A stretch of 64,000 nt of DNA from Lacibacter cauensis (GTDB taxonomy: Bacteria; Bacteroidota; Bacteroidia; Chitinophagales; Chitinophagaceae), in the NCBI RefSeq assembly GCF_007830055.1, contig NZ_VLLE01000002.1, positions 1,213,547 through 1,277,546 on the forward strand. The letters are read 5' to 3'. Of the stretch, positions 45,350-53,782 are shown piece after piece. Numbering within the stretch: position 1 is the first letter of the stretch; each line of letters opens with the position of its first letter. Below the pieces are notes generated by a model. The model was not told where the DNA came from and did no database searches. It worked only from the letters and a program-made list of their open reading frames with translations. Position numbers and translations under genes: made by a program.

Positions 45350-46231
45350 CTATGAGAGAGGAAACATGTCACCAAAAATATTATCCCGCCAAATACGAAG
45401 AGCGCCCCCTTGATTTCCCTGCTTCTCTAATAATATTGCCTGGTCAATATATTTCCCTGCCTCAGATAATTTCTGTCTTGCCAAAGTTATTCTTGATGAA
45501 TCCATTTGGTCGGACACAGGCGAACCTAATCCTGCCGGGTCATTCCATGTCTCACTTATTCTGTCAAAAGCTGTCGCAAAAAAACTTTTTAATTCATACA
45601 CATAGCCGCCGGAGAAAGGAGGATACAAAATCTGCAGAGCCATTACTTCAATTAAGAAGGATGGCTTTATTGGCTTACCCTGTGTTTCATTCCACTTCTT
45701 AATCATCTTTACCATAGGTTTCCATTCACCATCAAAGGCTTTGTTTGCCTGTGTTGCTTTTTCGGCATGTATTTGCGGATCTGTTTTAACCCAATCAACA
45801 AGTACATTATCGGGGATTTGATAATAATTACTGACTTCAAATGCCGGAACAGCATCGATACTTAATACTTTATCTTCATCGGTCGTGCCTAATGCAATAT
45901 CAATTCCAACGGACCTTCTGCCAATTGAAACTTTCGATTCACCATATTTTTTTACGAGGCACTTTTTAAAATCTGTTAAAACCAATAATGGATCTGTCAA
46001 ATATTTTTTTTCCTTTTCTTTATCGAGCACGAAGAAAATATCAACATCTTTTAATGGCCTTGTCTTCGTATGACGACCATAAGAACCAGTAAGAAAATCA
46101 GTTTTCACTGAAAAATTGTTACCAATATGCTCTCGGATTTCTTTCTGTAACCTGCTTGCATCTTTTTGCTCTGCATCTCTCAATTCGAGACGTGACTTAA
46201 ATTTTTTAAACGCTTCATTTGTCGTTATCAT
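45350..46231 (-). CDS. cdn: CD-NTase (CBASS cyclic oligonucleotide synthase)
   Basis: 293 aa from the ATG at 46231, which overlaps the HORMA stop as ATGA; an ATG at 46246 is also open. LTGSYGRHTKTRPLKDVDIFFV gives the GS motif (49-50) and the DxD metal ligands (62, 64). A further Asp is in VLSIDAVPAF. It makes the cyclic nucleotide signal, regulated by HORMA and TRIP13. It looks like the C/D clades that pair with HORMA; the product cannot be told from sequence, but a cyclic triadenylate-type signal would match a Cap4 partner. Confidence 0.9.
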   Translation of the reverse strand: MITTNEAFKKFKSRLELRDAEQKDASRLQKEIREHIGNNFSVKTDFLTGSYGRHTKTRPLKDVDIFFVLDKEKEKKYLTDPLLVLTDFKKCLVKKYGESKVSIGRRSVGIDIALGTTDEDKVLSIDAVPAFEVSNYYQIPDNVLVDWVKTDPQIHAEKATQANKAFDGEWKPMVKMIKKWNETQGKPIKPSFLIEVMALQILYPPFSGGYVYELKSFFATAFDRISETWNDPAGLGSPVSDQMDSSRITLARQKLSEAGKYIDQAILLEKQGNQGGALRIWRDNIFGDMFPLS

Positions 46232-46731
46232 GATGCTTTCCTCCAATAACCGGCTTGTGTACCGATTGAATTTGTTCCTATTGTTGTTCCTAAACTTTGT
46301 TTCACGAATCCAGCAGTTGATAGAAATTCACAATCACTCCAGCCATCCACATGTGGCGCTCCGGGAGCTACACTTAAAATAACCCTATATGTACAGGAGC
46401 TTGGAAGGACCCCCAACTTTGTAATCGAATATTTTATTGCATCCGTATCAACCCACATTGAGCCTTCACCACTTGAATAACTATAATCAATGGAAAAGTC
46501 GCAACGTGTAACCAAAGACCCCGATGCGTTAGCTACTTCCAGTACAGCCTGCTTTAAATGCTTTGATTCAAGCCAGGTTCTTACACCGACATCGTAGACA
46601 TTAAAATTGCTTGCAAACTTCGATGGATCCAATCCAACATCACGGATGATTTGTTTGATTGAGCTAAGCATTTTTTCAGTTACGTAAGCAACACTGTGGG
46701 CATAGGTATATACCGTTACTGTACTGGCCAT
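46228..46731 (-). CDS. cap7: CBASS HORMA-domain protein (Cap7)
   Basis: 167 aa. TVYTYAHSVAYVTEKMLSSI, RTWLESKHLKQAVLEVAN, YSYSSGEGSMWVDTDAIKYS and the tail VKQSLGTTIGTNSIGTQAGY match the single-HORMA protein family (bacterial HORMA type 1). It senses a phage peptide and then activates the CD-NTase. Starts one base after the preceding stop. Strong call. Confidence 0.88.
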   Translation of the reverse strand: MASTVTVYTYAHSVAYVTEKMLSSIKQIIRDVGLDPSKFASNFNVYDVGVRTWLESKHLKQAVLEVANASGSLVTRCDFSIDYSYSSGEGSMWVDTDAIKYSITKLGVLPSSCTYRVILSVAPGAPHVDGWSDCEFLSTAGFVKQSLGTTIGTNSIGTQAGYWRKAS

Positions 46732-46732
46732 T

Positions 46733-47200
46733 CTATTTTAATTTATTTGTATTTATTGTTAATTGTGTTAAACCATCACTTCTGTTTTCTTCACTTTTTT
46801 CTTCCTCAATTTGGTCGCCGGTCTTATAGGTTTTGAACCGGCTATTTTTTTCCTTCAATGCCTTTGTTACCCAATCGTAATCCGCTTGGTGAACCGGGAA
46901 GTAAATTTTCCATTCCCCTTCAAAAGGCTTCCAGGATAAGGAAGCTTCGTTAGCCTCGTCACCGATTGCATCATCTCCATACAAGCAATAGACTCTTAGC
47001 CGTGGCCCATTACCTACTATCGTTATCGCATCGTTAAGCGGTGTCTCGTCAGCGATTAAGGAGGCAGCAATTCCAGCAATGTCATTCAAGTCCTTCTCAA
47101 CTTCATCAGATTCAGCAGCTATTATATTTACAATTGTTTGCCAGGTTGTTGATGGTATTCTTGCAGGGCTGGCTGCAAATTTTCTTGCAACTACACTCAT
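46733..47200 (-). CDS. Small CBASS partner protein, possible second HORMA-like
   Basis: 155 aa. The body TTWQTIVNIIAAESDEVEKD, GIAASLIADETPLNDAI, GNGPRLRVYCLYGDDAIGD and EWKIYFPVHQADYDWV resembles small proteins I have seen in type III CBASS operons. The charged flexible tail ends in DGLTQLTINTNKLK, which could be a closure-type peptide for HORMA. It overlaps the TRIP13 stop in ATGA. I cannot separate a divergent HORMA from a different accessory fold. Confidence 0.55.
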   Translation of the reverse strand: MSVVARKFAASPARIPSTTWQTIVNIIAAESDEVEKDLNDIAGIAASLIADETPLNDAITIVGNGPRLRVYCLYGDDAIGDEANEASLSWKPFEGEWKIYFPVHQADYDWVTKALKEKNSRFKTYKTGDQIEEEKSEENRSDGLTQLTINTNKLK

Positions 47201-48078
47201 AATTTTATTGTTTTGGCTTGTTTCAATGACTTTAATAACATTTGATTGGTTAATAAGTTAGGGTTTAAGACGGTGTCAATACTTAATGTAAGTGCGCCTA
47301 TTACAGCTTTTCTTATCTGTCTCCCGTCTAATCCTTCAGCCTCTTCAACCACTTTTTGAAATTTTGGATCTGTCATTAATTTTTTGATTTCTTTCCATTT
47401 CTCAGAAAAAGCCGTCAGTGTATCTTTTAATATTTCTTCACATGCTTCACGGGTAGGTTTATCAATTCTCAAGACTAAATCAGCCCTTGAGATAAAGGCA
47501 GGGTCAAGTGCCCCTTCAAAATTACTGGTAGCAATAAATAGCAGTTGAGGAAATCTTGCAGCCAAATTATCAAGTCCGGCCAGCATAGCATCTGTAGCAC
47601 GGTGTACATCAACAGGGTTAGCCTCCATACTCATTTTGCTTCTGTCCGAAACAAGAGTTTCAACCTCATCTAATAAAACAATGAGCGGTCCCTGCTTTGC
47701 GTGTTCCGTTATAACATCTTCTAAAAATCTTCTTATTTCTCTTTGGCTTTTGCCAAGAGCCGAACTACTTAAATTGTGTGGTTCAACCTCGATGAATTTT
47801 ACTTTGGCGTTATTCAGCGCAGAAACAGCAGCTGACGCAACACCTTTCGCAATCGATGTTTTTCCGGTCCCGGGAGGGCCGACTAAAAGAATTATCCCAT
47901 GCAATGGAACTGCGGCTTTTGATGTAATTTGTGTACGAAGGGTAAGTTCAAGAAGAACCTGTGCCTGTAGCTGGGTCTTTATATTGTCCGGTAGAACGAT
48001 TCGCTTCCATAATTCTTCAAACTCATCATTCGGTAAATTCCGTAAATCCAATATTCCTTTATCCTGCATTTGTGTCAT
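47197..48078 (-). CDS. cap6: TRIP13-like AAA+ ATPase (Cap6)
   Basis: 293 aa. Walker A GPPGTGKT (67-74), Walker B LIVLLDEVETL (about 133-143), sensor-1 LLFIATSNFEGALDPAFISR and arginine finger are intact. It opens or remodels HORMA to switch off the CD-NTase and keeps CBASS inactive before infection. First gene of the operon, with a palindromic operator just upstream. Confidence 0.9.
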   Translation of the reverse strand: MTQMQDKGILDLRNLPNDEFEELWKRIVLPDNIKTQLQAQVLLELTLRTQITSKAAVPLHGIILLVGPPGTGKTSIAKGVASAAVSALNNAKVKFIEVEPHNLSSSALGKSQREIRRFLEDVITEHAKQGPLIVLLDEVETLVSDRSKMSMEANPVDVHRATDAMLAGLDNLAARFPQLLFIATSNFEGALDPAFISRADLVLRIDKPTREACEEILKDTLTAFSEKWKEIKKLMTDPKFQKVVEEAEGLDGRQIRKAVIGALTLSIDTVLNPNLLTNQMLLKSLKQAKTIKL

Positions 48079-48089
48079 TTTTTTTGTCC

Positions 48090-48104
48090 GTCAAACGATT
48101 TGAC
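48090..48104 (-). promoter_or_regulatory. Palindromic operator of the CBASS operon
   Basis: GTCAAACGATTTGAC (48090-48104) is a 15-bp palindrome that ends 11 bases before the TRIP13 ATG. A second TTGAC follows at 48111-48115. It should overlap the transcription start and is a good target for the LexA-like regulator. Confidence 0.6.
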
Positions 48105-48105
48105 A

Positions 48106-48140
48106 CAAAATTGACGAAATAATTTTAATTTATATTCAAA
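48106..48140 (-). promoter_or_regulatory. CBASS promoter candidate
   Basis: Minus-strand CAATTTTG (48106-48113) is close to the Bacteroidota -7 element TAnnTTTG, and TTTG (48137-48140) fits the -33 element 23 bases away. Both lie directly upstream of the palindrome. Confidence 0.4.
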
Positions 48141-48182
48141 AATTTATTCAGAAGTTGTGGATATAGTCATTTGGATTGATAA

Positions 48183-50141
48183 TCAACTGCTTAAAGACTT
48201 TAATTTCTCAACCTCTTCCCCAATCAATCGTTTTACCTCCATCTTCACCTGATAAAAATTATCCATTACTTGCTGCTGGGTTACGTTGGAGACAACTGGT
48301 ATTTCTTTGTACAAGCTTACTTCCTTATTCAGTTGATCAGTATCGTTGATAATCTCCGCATGAAACATTTTAAGTTTGATTTTTTCGTGGGGGTCATCAG
48401 CAACCATACCTACAAACTCGCCAGAAGAAAGGGCCGCAATTTTGGAAGCTGGTATAGCGCTATCCAACTGTTTAGAATGGCTAATAGAGGTATCGGTACG
48501 GTTTACGGAAACACTCTGCCTGTCCTGCATAATTTTTCCGAAACGTTCCGATAAGAGTTTGGAAGTTTCTCCCATTACCTGACCACTAATGATGTTACCG
48601 GTAATGTTTACAATCACATCTGCCTGTTCTCTTCCATAATCCTTTTTCAACTGGCTAAAATCCTGCATTGCTAAAGTAGTGGCTACTTTGTTACTCCGGG
48701 CAGTTGCAATGAGACTATCAATGTTATTGAAATAAATAGTGGGAAATTCATCAAACACCAGACTGCATTTATGCATCCCCCTTTTATTTACTTGTCGAAC
48801 CAGCCTTGAAATATACAATGATAACACAGCACCATAAATCTGTTGCTTCTCAGGGTTGTTGCCAACGCAAACAATTTTGGGATGTTTAGGATTGTTGATG
48901 TCTAATGTAAAATCATTTCCACTCAATACCCAGTACAACTGCGGAGAAGCCAAACGGGCCATACCAATTTTTGCAGAGGCTACCTGGCCTTCCAATTGTT
49001 CCATCGCATCGTTCTGATAGGCTGTGATGAACGGATTTACCAACACTTCAATCTCTGCTTGTGTATTGAGTACCGGAAACAGTTCATCATATTCTGCCTG
49101 CATCAGTTCAATGACATGCGGTAGGGTGCAATATTTACCATCCGCATATTTTCTCAGAAACCAAATAATGGCAGTTACAAAGTTGATAGGAGATTCCACA
49201 AAAAAATCGCCCTGCTTGTTTATCCATTCTCTGTTTAAACCCAGCAAAATTGTCCTGGCACTTTCTGTAGCGTCAGTTATATCATTCATCGTGGATGGAT
49301 CTAATGGATTACAGCGGTGTGATACAGAAAGGTTATCAAAGTTGATAACATAGAAAGATGGCTTTACAGTATAGCGATGCTTATTTTGCTGCAGCCAGTT
49401 GTAAACAATCCTGCTTAAGTCATCGTACTTAAAATCATATACAAACATGGCAAAGCCTTTTTCAATATGCTGCTTGATGACATGCTGGATAACAAACCAG
49501 CTTTTACCTGCACCCGGGCTGCCGATAACCAGTAACCCCCGAAATGGATTGATGATGTTTATCCAACTCTTTCTTGCCTCTCGCTTCAAATTATATTTGG
49601 CCGGAAGGTTGATAGAGTATTCGTTGGTGAGTAATCTTTCTTCCTGCGGGAAGGTTTCATTCAATGAATTGAAAACATCATCAGAAAGATTTAATTTGAT
49701 TAAGCGGCTCAACAAATTACCACCTGCCAATATCAATAAGAAACCAATGCCTGTAACGGCGATATAAACGACCGCTACAATTTCAATAGCTTCATTCAAT
49801 CTAAAGAACCAACTACTGCCGAAAAACAGCAGCAACCCAATTAGTAAATACGCAGCAATACTTCGCTTGTTTATCTTCTCATCCTTTTTGCCCTGCGCTC
49901 CAAGAAGAGAAATGATCAGCAAACCAACAGCAATCAGTTTTGAAGTAAACACTCCATTAAACAAACCCGTCTGGCTGATATTTTTCATCAGCCTGTCTGT
50001 AATGGCACTGGTGATTTCCCATTGCTCAAAAGCCCGGTAACAGAAATAATAAAAATGCAGCAGCAAAACAAAGATGCTTGCAAATCTTGTGAGGTCAATT
50101 ATTTTCCGCAGCCCCTGTTCATTCTCTCCTGTAACTGACAT
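48183..50141 (-). CDS. TraG/VirD4-type coupling protein (YWFCY)
   Basis: 652 aa. Four N-terminal membrane helices (about 17-34, 63-81, 97-112, 118-140) with YYFCYRAFEQW of the YWFCY domain. Then a TraG-type ATPase with Walker A GSPGAGKS (207-214) and a Walker B-like stretch SLVFDEFPTIYF. It docks the relaxase-DNA complex to a type IV secretion channel. Since no other transfer genes are here, the island is probably mobilizable rather than self-transmissible. Confidence 0.9.
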   Translation of the reverse strand: MSVTGENEQGLRKIIDLTRFASIFVLLLHFYYFCYRAFEQWEITSAITDRLMKNISQTGLFNGVFTSKLIAVGLLIISLLGAQGKKDEKINKRSIAAYLLIGLLLFFGSSWFFRLNEAIEIVAVVYIAVTGIGFLLILAGGNLLSRLIKLNLSDDVFNSLNETFPQEERLLTNEYSINLPAKYNLKREARKSWINIINPFRGLLVIGSPGAGKSWFVIQHVIKQHIEKGFAMFVYDFKYDDLSRIVYNWLQQNKHRYTVKPSFYVINFDNLSVSHRCNPLDPSTMNDITDATESARTILLGLNREWINKQGDFFVESPINFVTAIIWFLRKYADGKYCTLPHVIELMQAEYDELFPVLNTQAEIEVLVNPFITAYQNDAMEQLEGQVASAKIGMARLASPQLYWVLSGNDFTLDINNPKHPKIVCVGNNPEKQQIYGAVLSLYISRLVRQVNKRGMHKCSLVFDEFPTIYFNNIDSLIATARSNKVATTLAMQDFSQLKKDYGREQADVIVNITGNIISGQVMGETSKLLSERFGKIMQDRQSVSVNRTDTSISHSKQLDSAIPASKIAALSSGEFVGMVADDPHEKIKLKMFHAEIINDTDQLNKEVSLYKEIPVVSNVTQQQVMDNFYQVKMEVKRLIGEEVEKLKSLSS

Positions 50142-50156
50142 AAAATATTTGTTGAA

Positions 50157-51437
50157 TTATGAATTTGGATTCGTCCGCTTTTTCTTTCGCTTCTTTTTCA
50201 GTAGTGAGTAAGGTGTATTTCCGAATTGTTCTTTTGCTGTAAGCAACACATCGAGCAGGTTTTCCTTAGATGCTGAAACAATAACAGTTTTTTCTTTGTC
50301 TTTAGAAATCTGCATTCCCTTACCGGCAGAACCAGGCGAATGACTACTTTCCTTTTCATCCTGCCTGATTGCATTTTCAATAGGATGATTAGAGAGGTTG
50401 CTTTGTATAGCCGCCACACTGTAACCCTTGCCTAAATCACTTCCGTTAAAAACACATTTGTTCTGGTTGTCAACAAACGTAATTCCATACAATCTGCCTT
50501 CTGCATTCTGCCGCAGAACCGTGTAGATATTCTTTTGTTTCAGATAGTTCATTAGTTCTTTAATTGAAACAGGAGATAGAGCAAGGCATTCATCTAGTTT
50601 TACTTTTACAAAAGGCTTCAGACTTTCTTTGGCTGTTTGATTTGCTGTAAACTTCTTCTCCAGGTTGTCTAATATTGGTTTGCAAGAAATTGAACTTGCT
50701 TTTATCGGAACACCCACTTTATTCCCATCTGCATCCAGCACCCGATAAACCAATCCACGGTTCTTGTAAATCCTGCCTTCTTCTTTGCCTCTGTCGGCAA
50801 CTACATGAAATTGTTTGAGTGCTGCATTAAACTCAGGCAATGAACAAAACTTATAACTACTGAAAACTGCACCCACGACATTAGAGATACTCCTTTTAGT
50901 TTCTGATTTTCCATAAACCACTTTTTCTGCATCAACAGGTTTGATGCGGGGGTTTCTCAACTGCTGTTGTTTTTCCGCTCTTATCAATCCATACTGCTTT
51001 TCAATTTCCTTTCTTGCTTTCTCAGATTGGTTTCTGCCGATGTTATGAGTATTAATCCTGCTACCGTCATTTTTTATTGTAGTAGTTACAATATGAATGT
51101 GCGGATGCCCGGCATCTTCATGTTTGTAAACGAGGTAAGGTTGCTCACCAAAGCCAATCTTCTGCATATAGTCAAATGCAATTTGCAGTAACTTACTTTC
51201 AGCTAATTTTTCTGATGGATCAAAGTTGAGAGACACATGCAGGGTTTTAGTGCTGGCTCTTTCATTCAAACTGTTCAGCCTTTCAAAACCTGCCAGCTTC
51301 TGATAAAAGTCCATGTCTTTTGCATCTTTTAAATAATTGGCTGCATGAAGACAATAAGCAATTGCTTTTTGCACTTTCTTTTCGTTATAGTTCAGCGCCG
51401 CTTCAATACTTTTTGGTATTGTTATTTTTGCAACCAT
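50157..51437 (-). CDS. MobA-type relaxase
   Basis: 426 aa. N-terminal relaxase/MobA domain with the three-His metal motif in HEDAGHPHIHIVTTTI (His106, His111, His113, His115) and an N-terminal Tyr region (LNYNEKKVQKAIAYC). Long C-terminal part without other known domain and a basic KKKRKKKRT tail. It nicks the oriT and pilots the strand. Overlaps the MobC start by 16 bases. Confidence 0.9.
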   Translation of the reverse strand: MVAKITIPKSIEAALNYNEKKVQKAIAYCLHAANYLKDAKDMDFYQKLAGFERLNSLNERASTKTLHVSLNFDPSEKLAESKLLQIAFDYMQKIGFGEQPYLVYKHEDAGHPHIHIVTTTIKNDGSRINTHNIGRNQSEKARKEIEKQYGLIRAEKQQQLRNPRIKPVDAEKVVYGKSETKRSISNVVGAVFSSYKFCSLPEFNAALKQFHVVADRGKEEGRIYKNRGLVYRVLDADGNKVGVPIKASSISCKPILDNLEKKFTANQTAKESLKPFVKVKLDECLALSPVSIKELMNYLKQKNIYTVLRQNAEGRLYGITFVDNQNKCVFNGSDLGKGYSVAAIQSNLSNHPIENAIRQDEKESSHSPGSAGKGMQISKDKEKTVIVSASKENLLDVLLTAKEQFGNTPYSLLKKKRKKKRTNPNS

Positions 51438-51817
51438 TGATCATAGAGTTGGTTCATCCGTAATTTGATTTCATCTACTTTGCTGATTAACGCTTTTTGC
51501 AAGCTATCATACTGCTGCACCCAAACCCTGAACTCGGGTATCTTATCCAACAAATGCAATTTGTGCACTGCCTGGTTAAAATTATTACCGATTGCGTTGA
51601 GTTCTTTTTTCAGGTTCAGCATGTCCAATAAAAAGTCATCTGCACTTTCGTTTCTGTATTTGATTGTTACTGGTTTTTGCAACGCTACTTTTCTCAGGTA
51701 ACTGCTTGTGTCTTTTTCGGTAGTTCTTTGTTGCAGTTTTAGCAACAGATTTAACTCATCATCATTCATCCTTGTCTTAACAAAATGCTTCCTCAATTCC
51801 TTTTCACTTTTCTTCAT
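51422..51817 (-). CDS. MobC-like mobilization accessory protein
   Basis: 131 aa. LRKHFVKTRMNDDELNLLLK is a ribbon-helix-helix-like start, then LNLKKELNAIGNNFNQAVHKL is the MobC/NikA-type signature. It binds oriT and helps the relaxase melt it. The candidate oriT lies just upstream at 51866-51903. Confidence 0.85.
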   Translation of the reverse strand: MKKSEKELRKHFVKTRMNDDELNLLLKLQQRTTEKDTSSYLRKVALQKPVTIKYRNESADDFLLDMLNLKKELNAIGNNFNQAVHKLHLLDKIPEFRVWVQQYDSLQKALISKVDEIKLRMNQLYDQWLQK

Positions 51818-51865
51818 AGCTTTTTATTTTCTGTTTCAATTCCCCGAAACGACTTCGGAGTGAAG

Positions 51866-51903
51866 GGCAAGATTTCAAATGTGGCACATTTGTACATCTT
51901 GCC
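51866..51903. other. Candidate oriT inverted repeat
   Basis: Outer arms GGCAAGAT (51866-51873) and ATCTTGCC (51896-51903), inner arms CAAATGT (51876-51882) and ACATTTG (51886-51892). Nested perfect stems, followed by TGTGCAAGACCGGGCACAT. It is in the 239-bp gap upstream of mobC, where an oriT is expected. The nick site is not determined. Confidence 0.5.
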
Positions 51904-52056
51904 ATGTGCAAGACCGGGCACATTATGCCTTTATAAAATCTATCCGTTGAGAATATTTAAGCTCTTGCAAATTCATAGTAAAACAGGTGTAAAATCTGTA
52001 CCAGTATTGCCATTTGCATGGCTATAATTTAGTCAGGCAAAAACAATTTTTAGAAG

Positions 52057-53778
52057 TTAGTCTTTTGCTTTTGAGTGGGGTTTATTTGAGCTGAAATACC
52101 TGTGAAAATCAGGCATAGGTTCTTCCTTAAAACGTAGGCCGCCAGAGTGGTAAATTTCATCAAAAATTGCCTGTTCATACACTGAAAACTGACAAAGTGT
52201 ATCAGACATTTGAGCAAAGTCTTTAAACTTTTCCGGTTGCTTCAGATAATAACCGCAAACATCCAGTTCATCTATTGCATACATGTGACCATGAAGCTGC
52301 CTTCTGCTGCGTAAAAAATCTAAAAATTTACCTTGCGGATTGCGCCTGTGATGCTTTAATGTGAGCAGAAAAATTTCAAGGTCATCAATATAAACACTCC
52401 AGGGATAATTATCAGTCTTATCTTTTTTCAACAGCAGGTTTAGATCTGTTTGCAAACTCCCGAATCTTTCTAATGTAACTACTATGGAAAACACAGAATG
52501 AAACCTGGCAGGATTTACTGTATAAAGAACCTTTCTTTTGTCGTCTTCAATATCAAATCGCTCCTGGCCTGCAAATAAATTCTCAACCCGTTTGCATTGA
52601 TTATATCCGTATTGTACAGAATCTTCAAAATCATCTTTTAATCTTACAATAGCTCTCTGCATATCCCTGAAAGGTTCTCTTAACTTGGATGCTTTGGTTT
52701 CAACAATAATAGCCGTGCCTTTCGTCAGGACAAGCAAGTCCTGTTCATGGCCTTCAACAACAAAATAGTTTTCATATAAGAATGAAGAAGAGTCATTGAA
52801 AACAGACCTAAAAATCTCCGCAACTTTTCTTTCCAATTCTTTCTCCCGATGCTTACGAATTTTGTCCTTAAAACTTTCGTCTTTTGACAGGAAATCATAC
52901 ATGCGCCTGTAAATGGCAATGGGGATTTGTTTCTGGCATATATGCAAGTATTTATTTTCAGATATTTCGATAATCGGTGCCAGTTCGATTGGGTTATTTT
53001 CGGTGTAGTATCTGAAAGATTTTAATGAGGAGGGTTTACAAGAAAACAGATCCAGGAATTTATCAACTTTAACTTTATCAAGTGTATGGTATAAATCCTC
53101 TTTTGAAAACAACAGATAAGCATGAGTTTTAGCATGAAATGATAGCAACGCATCGCTGACTTCTTCTGGCAGCTGATCAATACCTTCAGAGAATGTTATT
53201 TGTTTGGAATGAAACTTTGCATGAAACTCATTGAACTCTTTGGTATGGGTAAACTTCATTACCTGTTCGAACCTGATTTTTGCCACTAATTCGGTTGCTT
53301 TATAAACTTCAATAAGGAAATCTATATCAAGGCCAAAAGCTTCACTTATTTTCTCTTCAAATGGCTGAAAAACTGTTCTTATTTTTTCTAAATCCTGTTC
53401 CACATAACTTAGTACACCATTATCAAAATGGTTTCTGAAGGCCATCTCATGAATAGCCGCATCTTCAGTATAATCCTCGAAATTCTGGACATGATAACAG
53501 CTACGAATTTCATTTACTAAATCAGCTAATTCGCTAATGGTCGCCGGGTTAAAGTCAAACGGCTCATAACCTTTATTTTCTGTAAATGAATTAAGTGCAA
53601 TAAGGTAGAAAAAGTCTTTAAGTTTGGACTCGAATTTATTTAGTTCTATATCTATAAAATCTTTTGGCCGACGTTTAATCAAATAAGCAAAAAAACCAGC
53701 AAAGCTTTCAGGCTCAAACGTACTTACTTTACGAATCAGTTTATCAATCGCATTTTCCAACTTTTCATTTTTAGCCAT
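52057..53778 (-). CDS. PD-(D/E)XK-domain protein appended to Wadjet
   Basis: 573 aa from the ATG at 53778 (the longer frame begins with TTG). The N-terminal ~300 residues are helical and unassigned. Residues near 340-375 contain EQDLLVLTKGTAIIVETKAS, a D..(E/T)xK nuclease core of the NERD/restriction-like kind. The C-terminal tail is mixed. It starts four bases after jetD, so it belongs to the operon. Standard type I Wadjet has only JetA-D; this added gene could be a nuclease accessory or an independent defence unit. Confidence 0.6.
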   Translation of the reverse strand: MAKNEKLENAIDKLIRKVSTFEPESFAGFFAYLIKRRPKDFIDIELNKFESKLKDFFYLIALNSFTENKGYEPFDFNPATISELADLVNEIRSCYHVQNFEDYTEDAAIHEMAFRNHFDNGVLSYVEQDLEKIRTVFQPFEEKISEAFGLDIDFLIEVYKATELVAKIRFEQVMKFTHTKEFNEFHAKFHSKQITFSEGIDQLPEEVSDALLSFHAKTHAYLLFSKEDLYHTLDKVKVDKFLDLFSCKPSSLKSFRYYTENNPIELAPIIEISENKYLHICQKQIPIAIYRRMYDFLSKDESFKDKIRKHREKELERKVAEIFRSVFNDSSSFLYENYFVVEGHEQDLLVLTKGTAIIVETKASKLREPFRDMQRAIVRLKDDFEDSVQYGYNQCKRVENLFAGQERFDIEDDKRKVLYTVNPARFHSVFSIVVTLERFGSLQTDLNLLLKKDKTDNYPWSVYIDDLEIFLLTLKHHRRNPQGKFLDFLRSRRQLHGHMYAIDELDVCGYYLKQPEKFKDFAQMSDTLCQFSVYEQAIFDEIYHSGGLRFKEEPMPDFHRYFSSNKPHSKAKD

Positions 53779-53782
53779 TCTT

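Noticed and set aside
48183..51817. Complete conjugation system
   Set aside because: Only coupling protein, relaxase and MobC are present; no TraA-TraQ-type transfer genes in the window.
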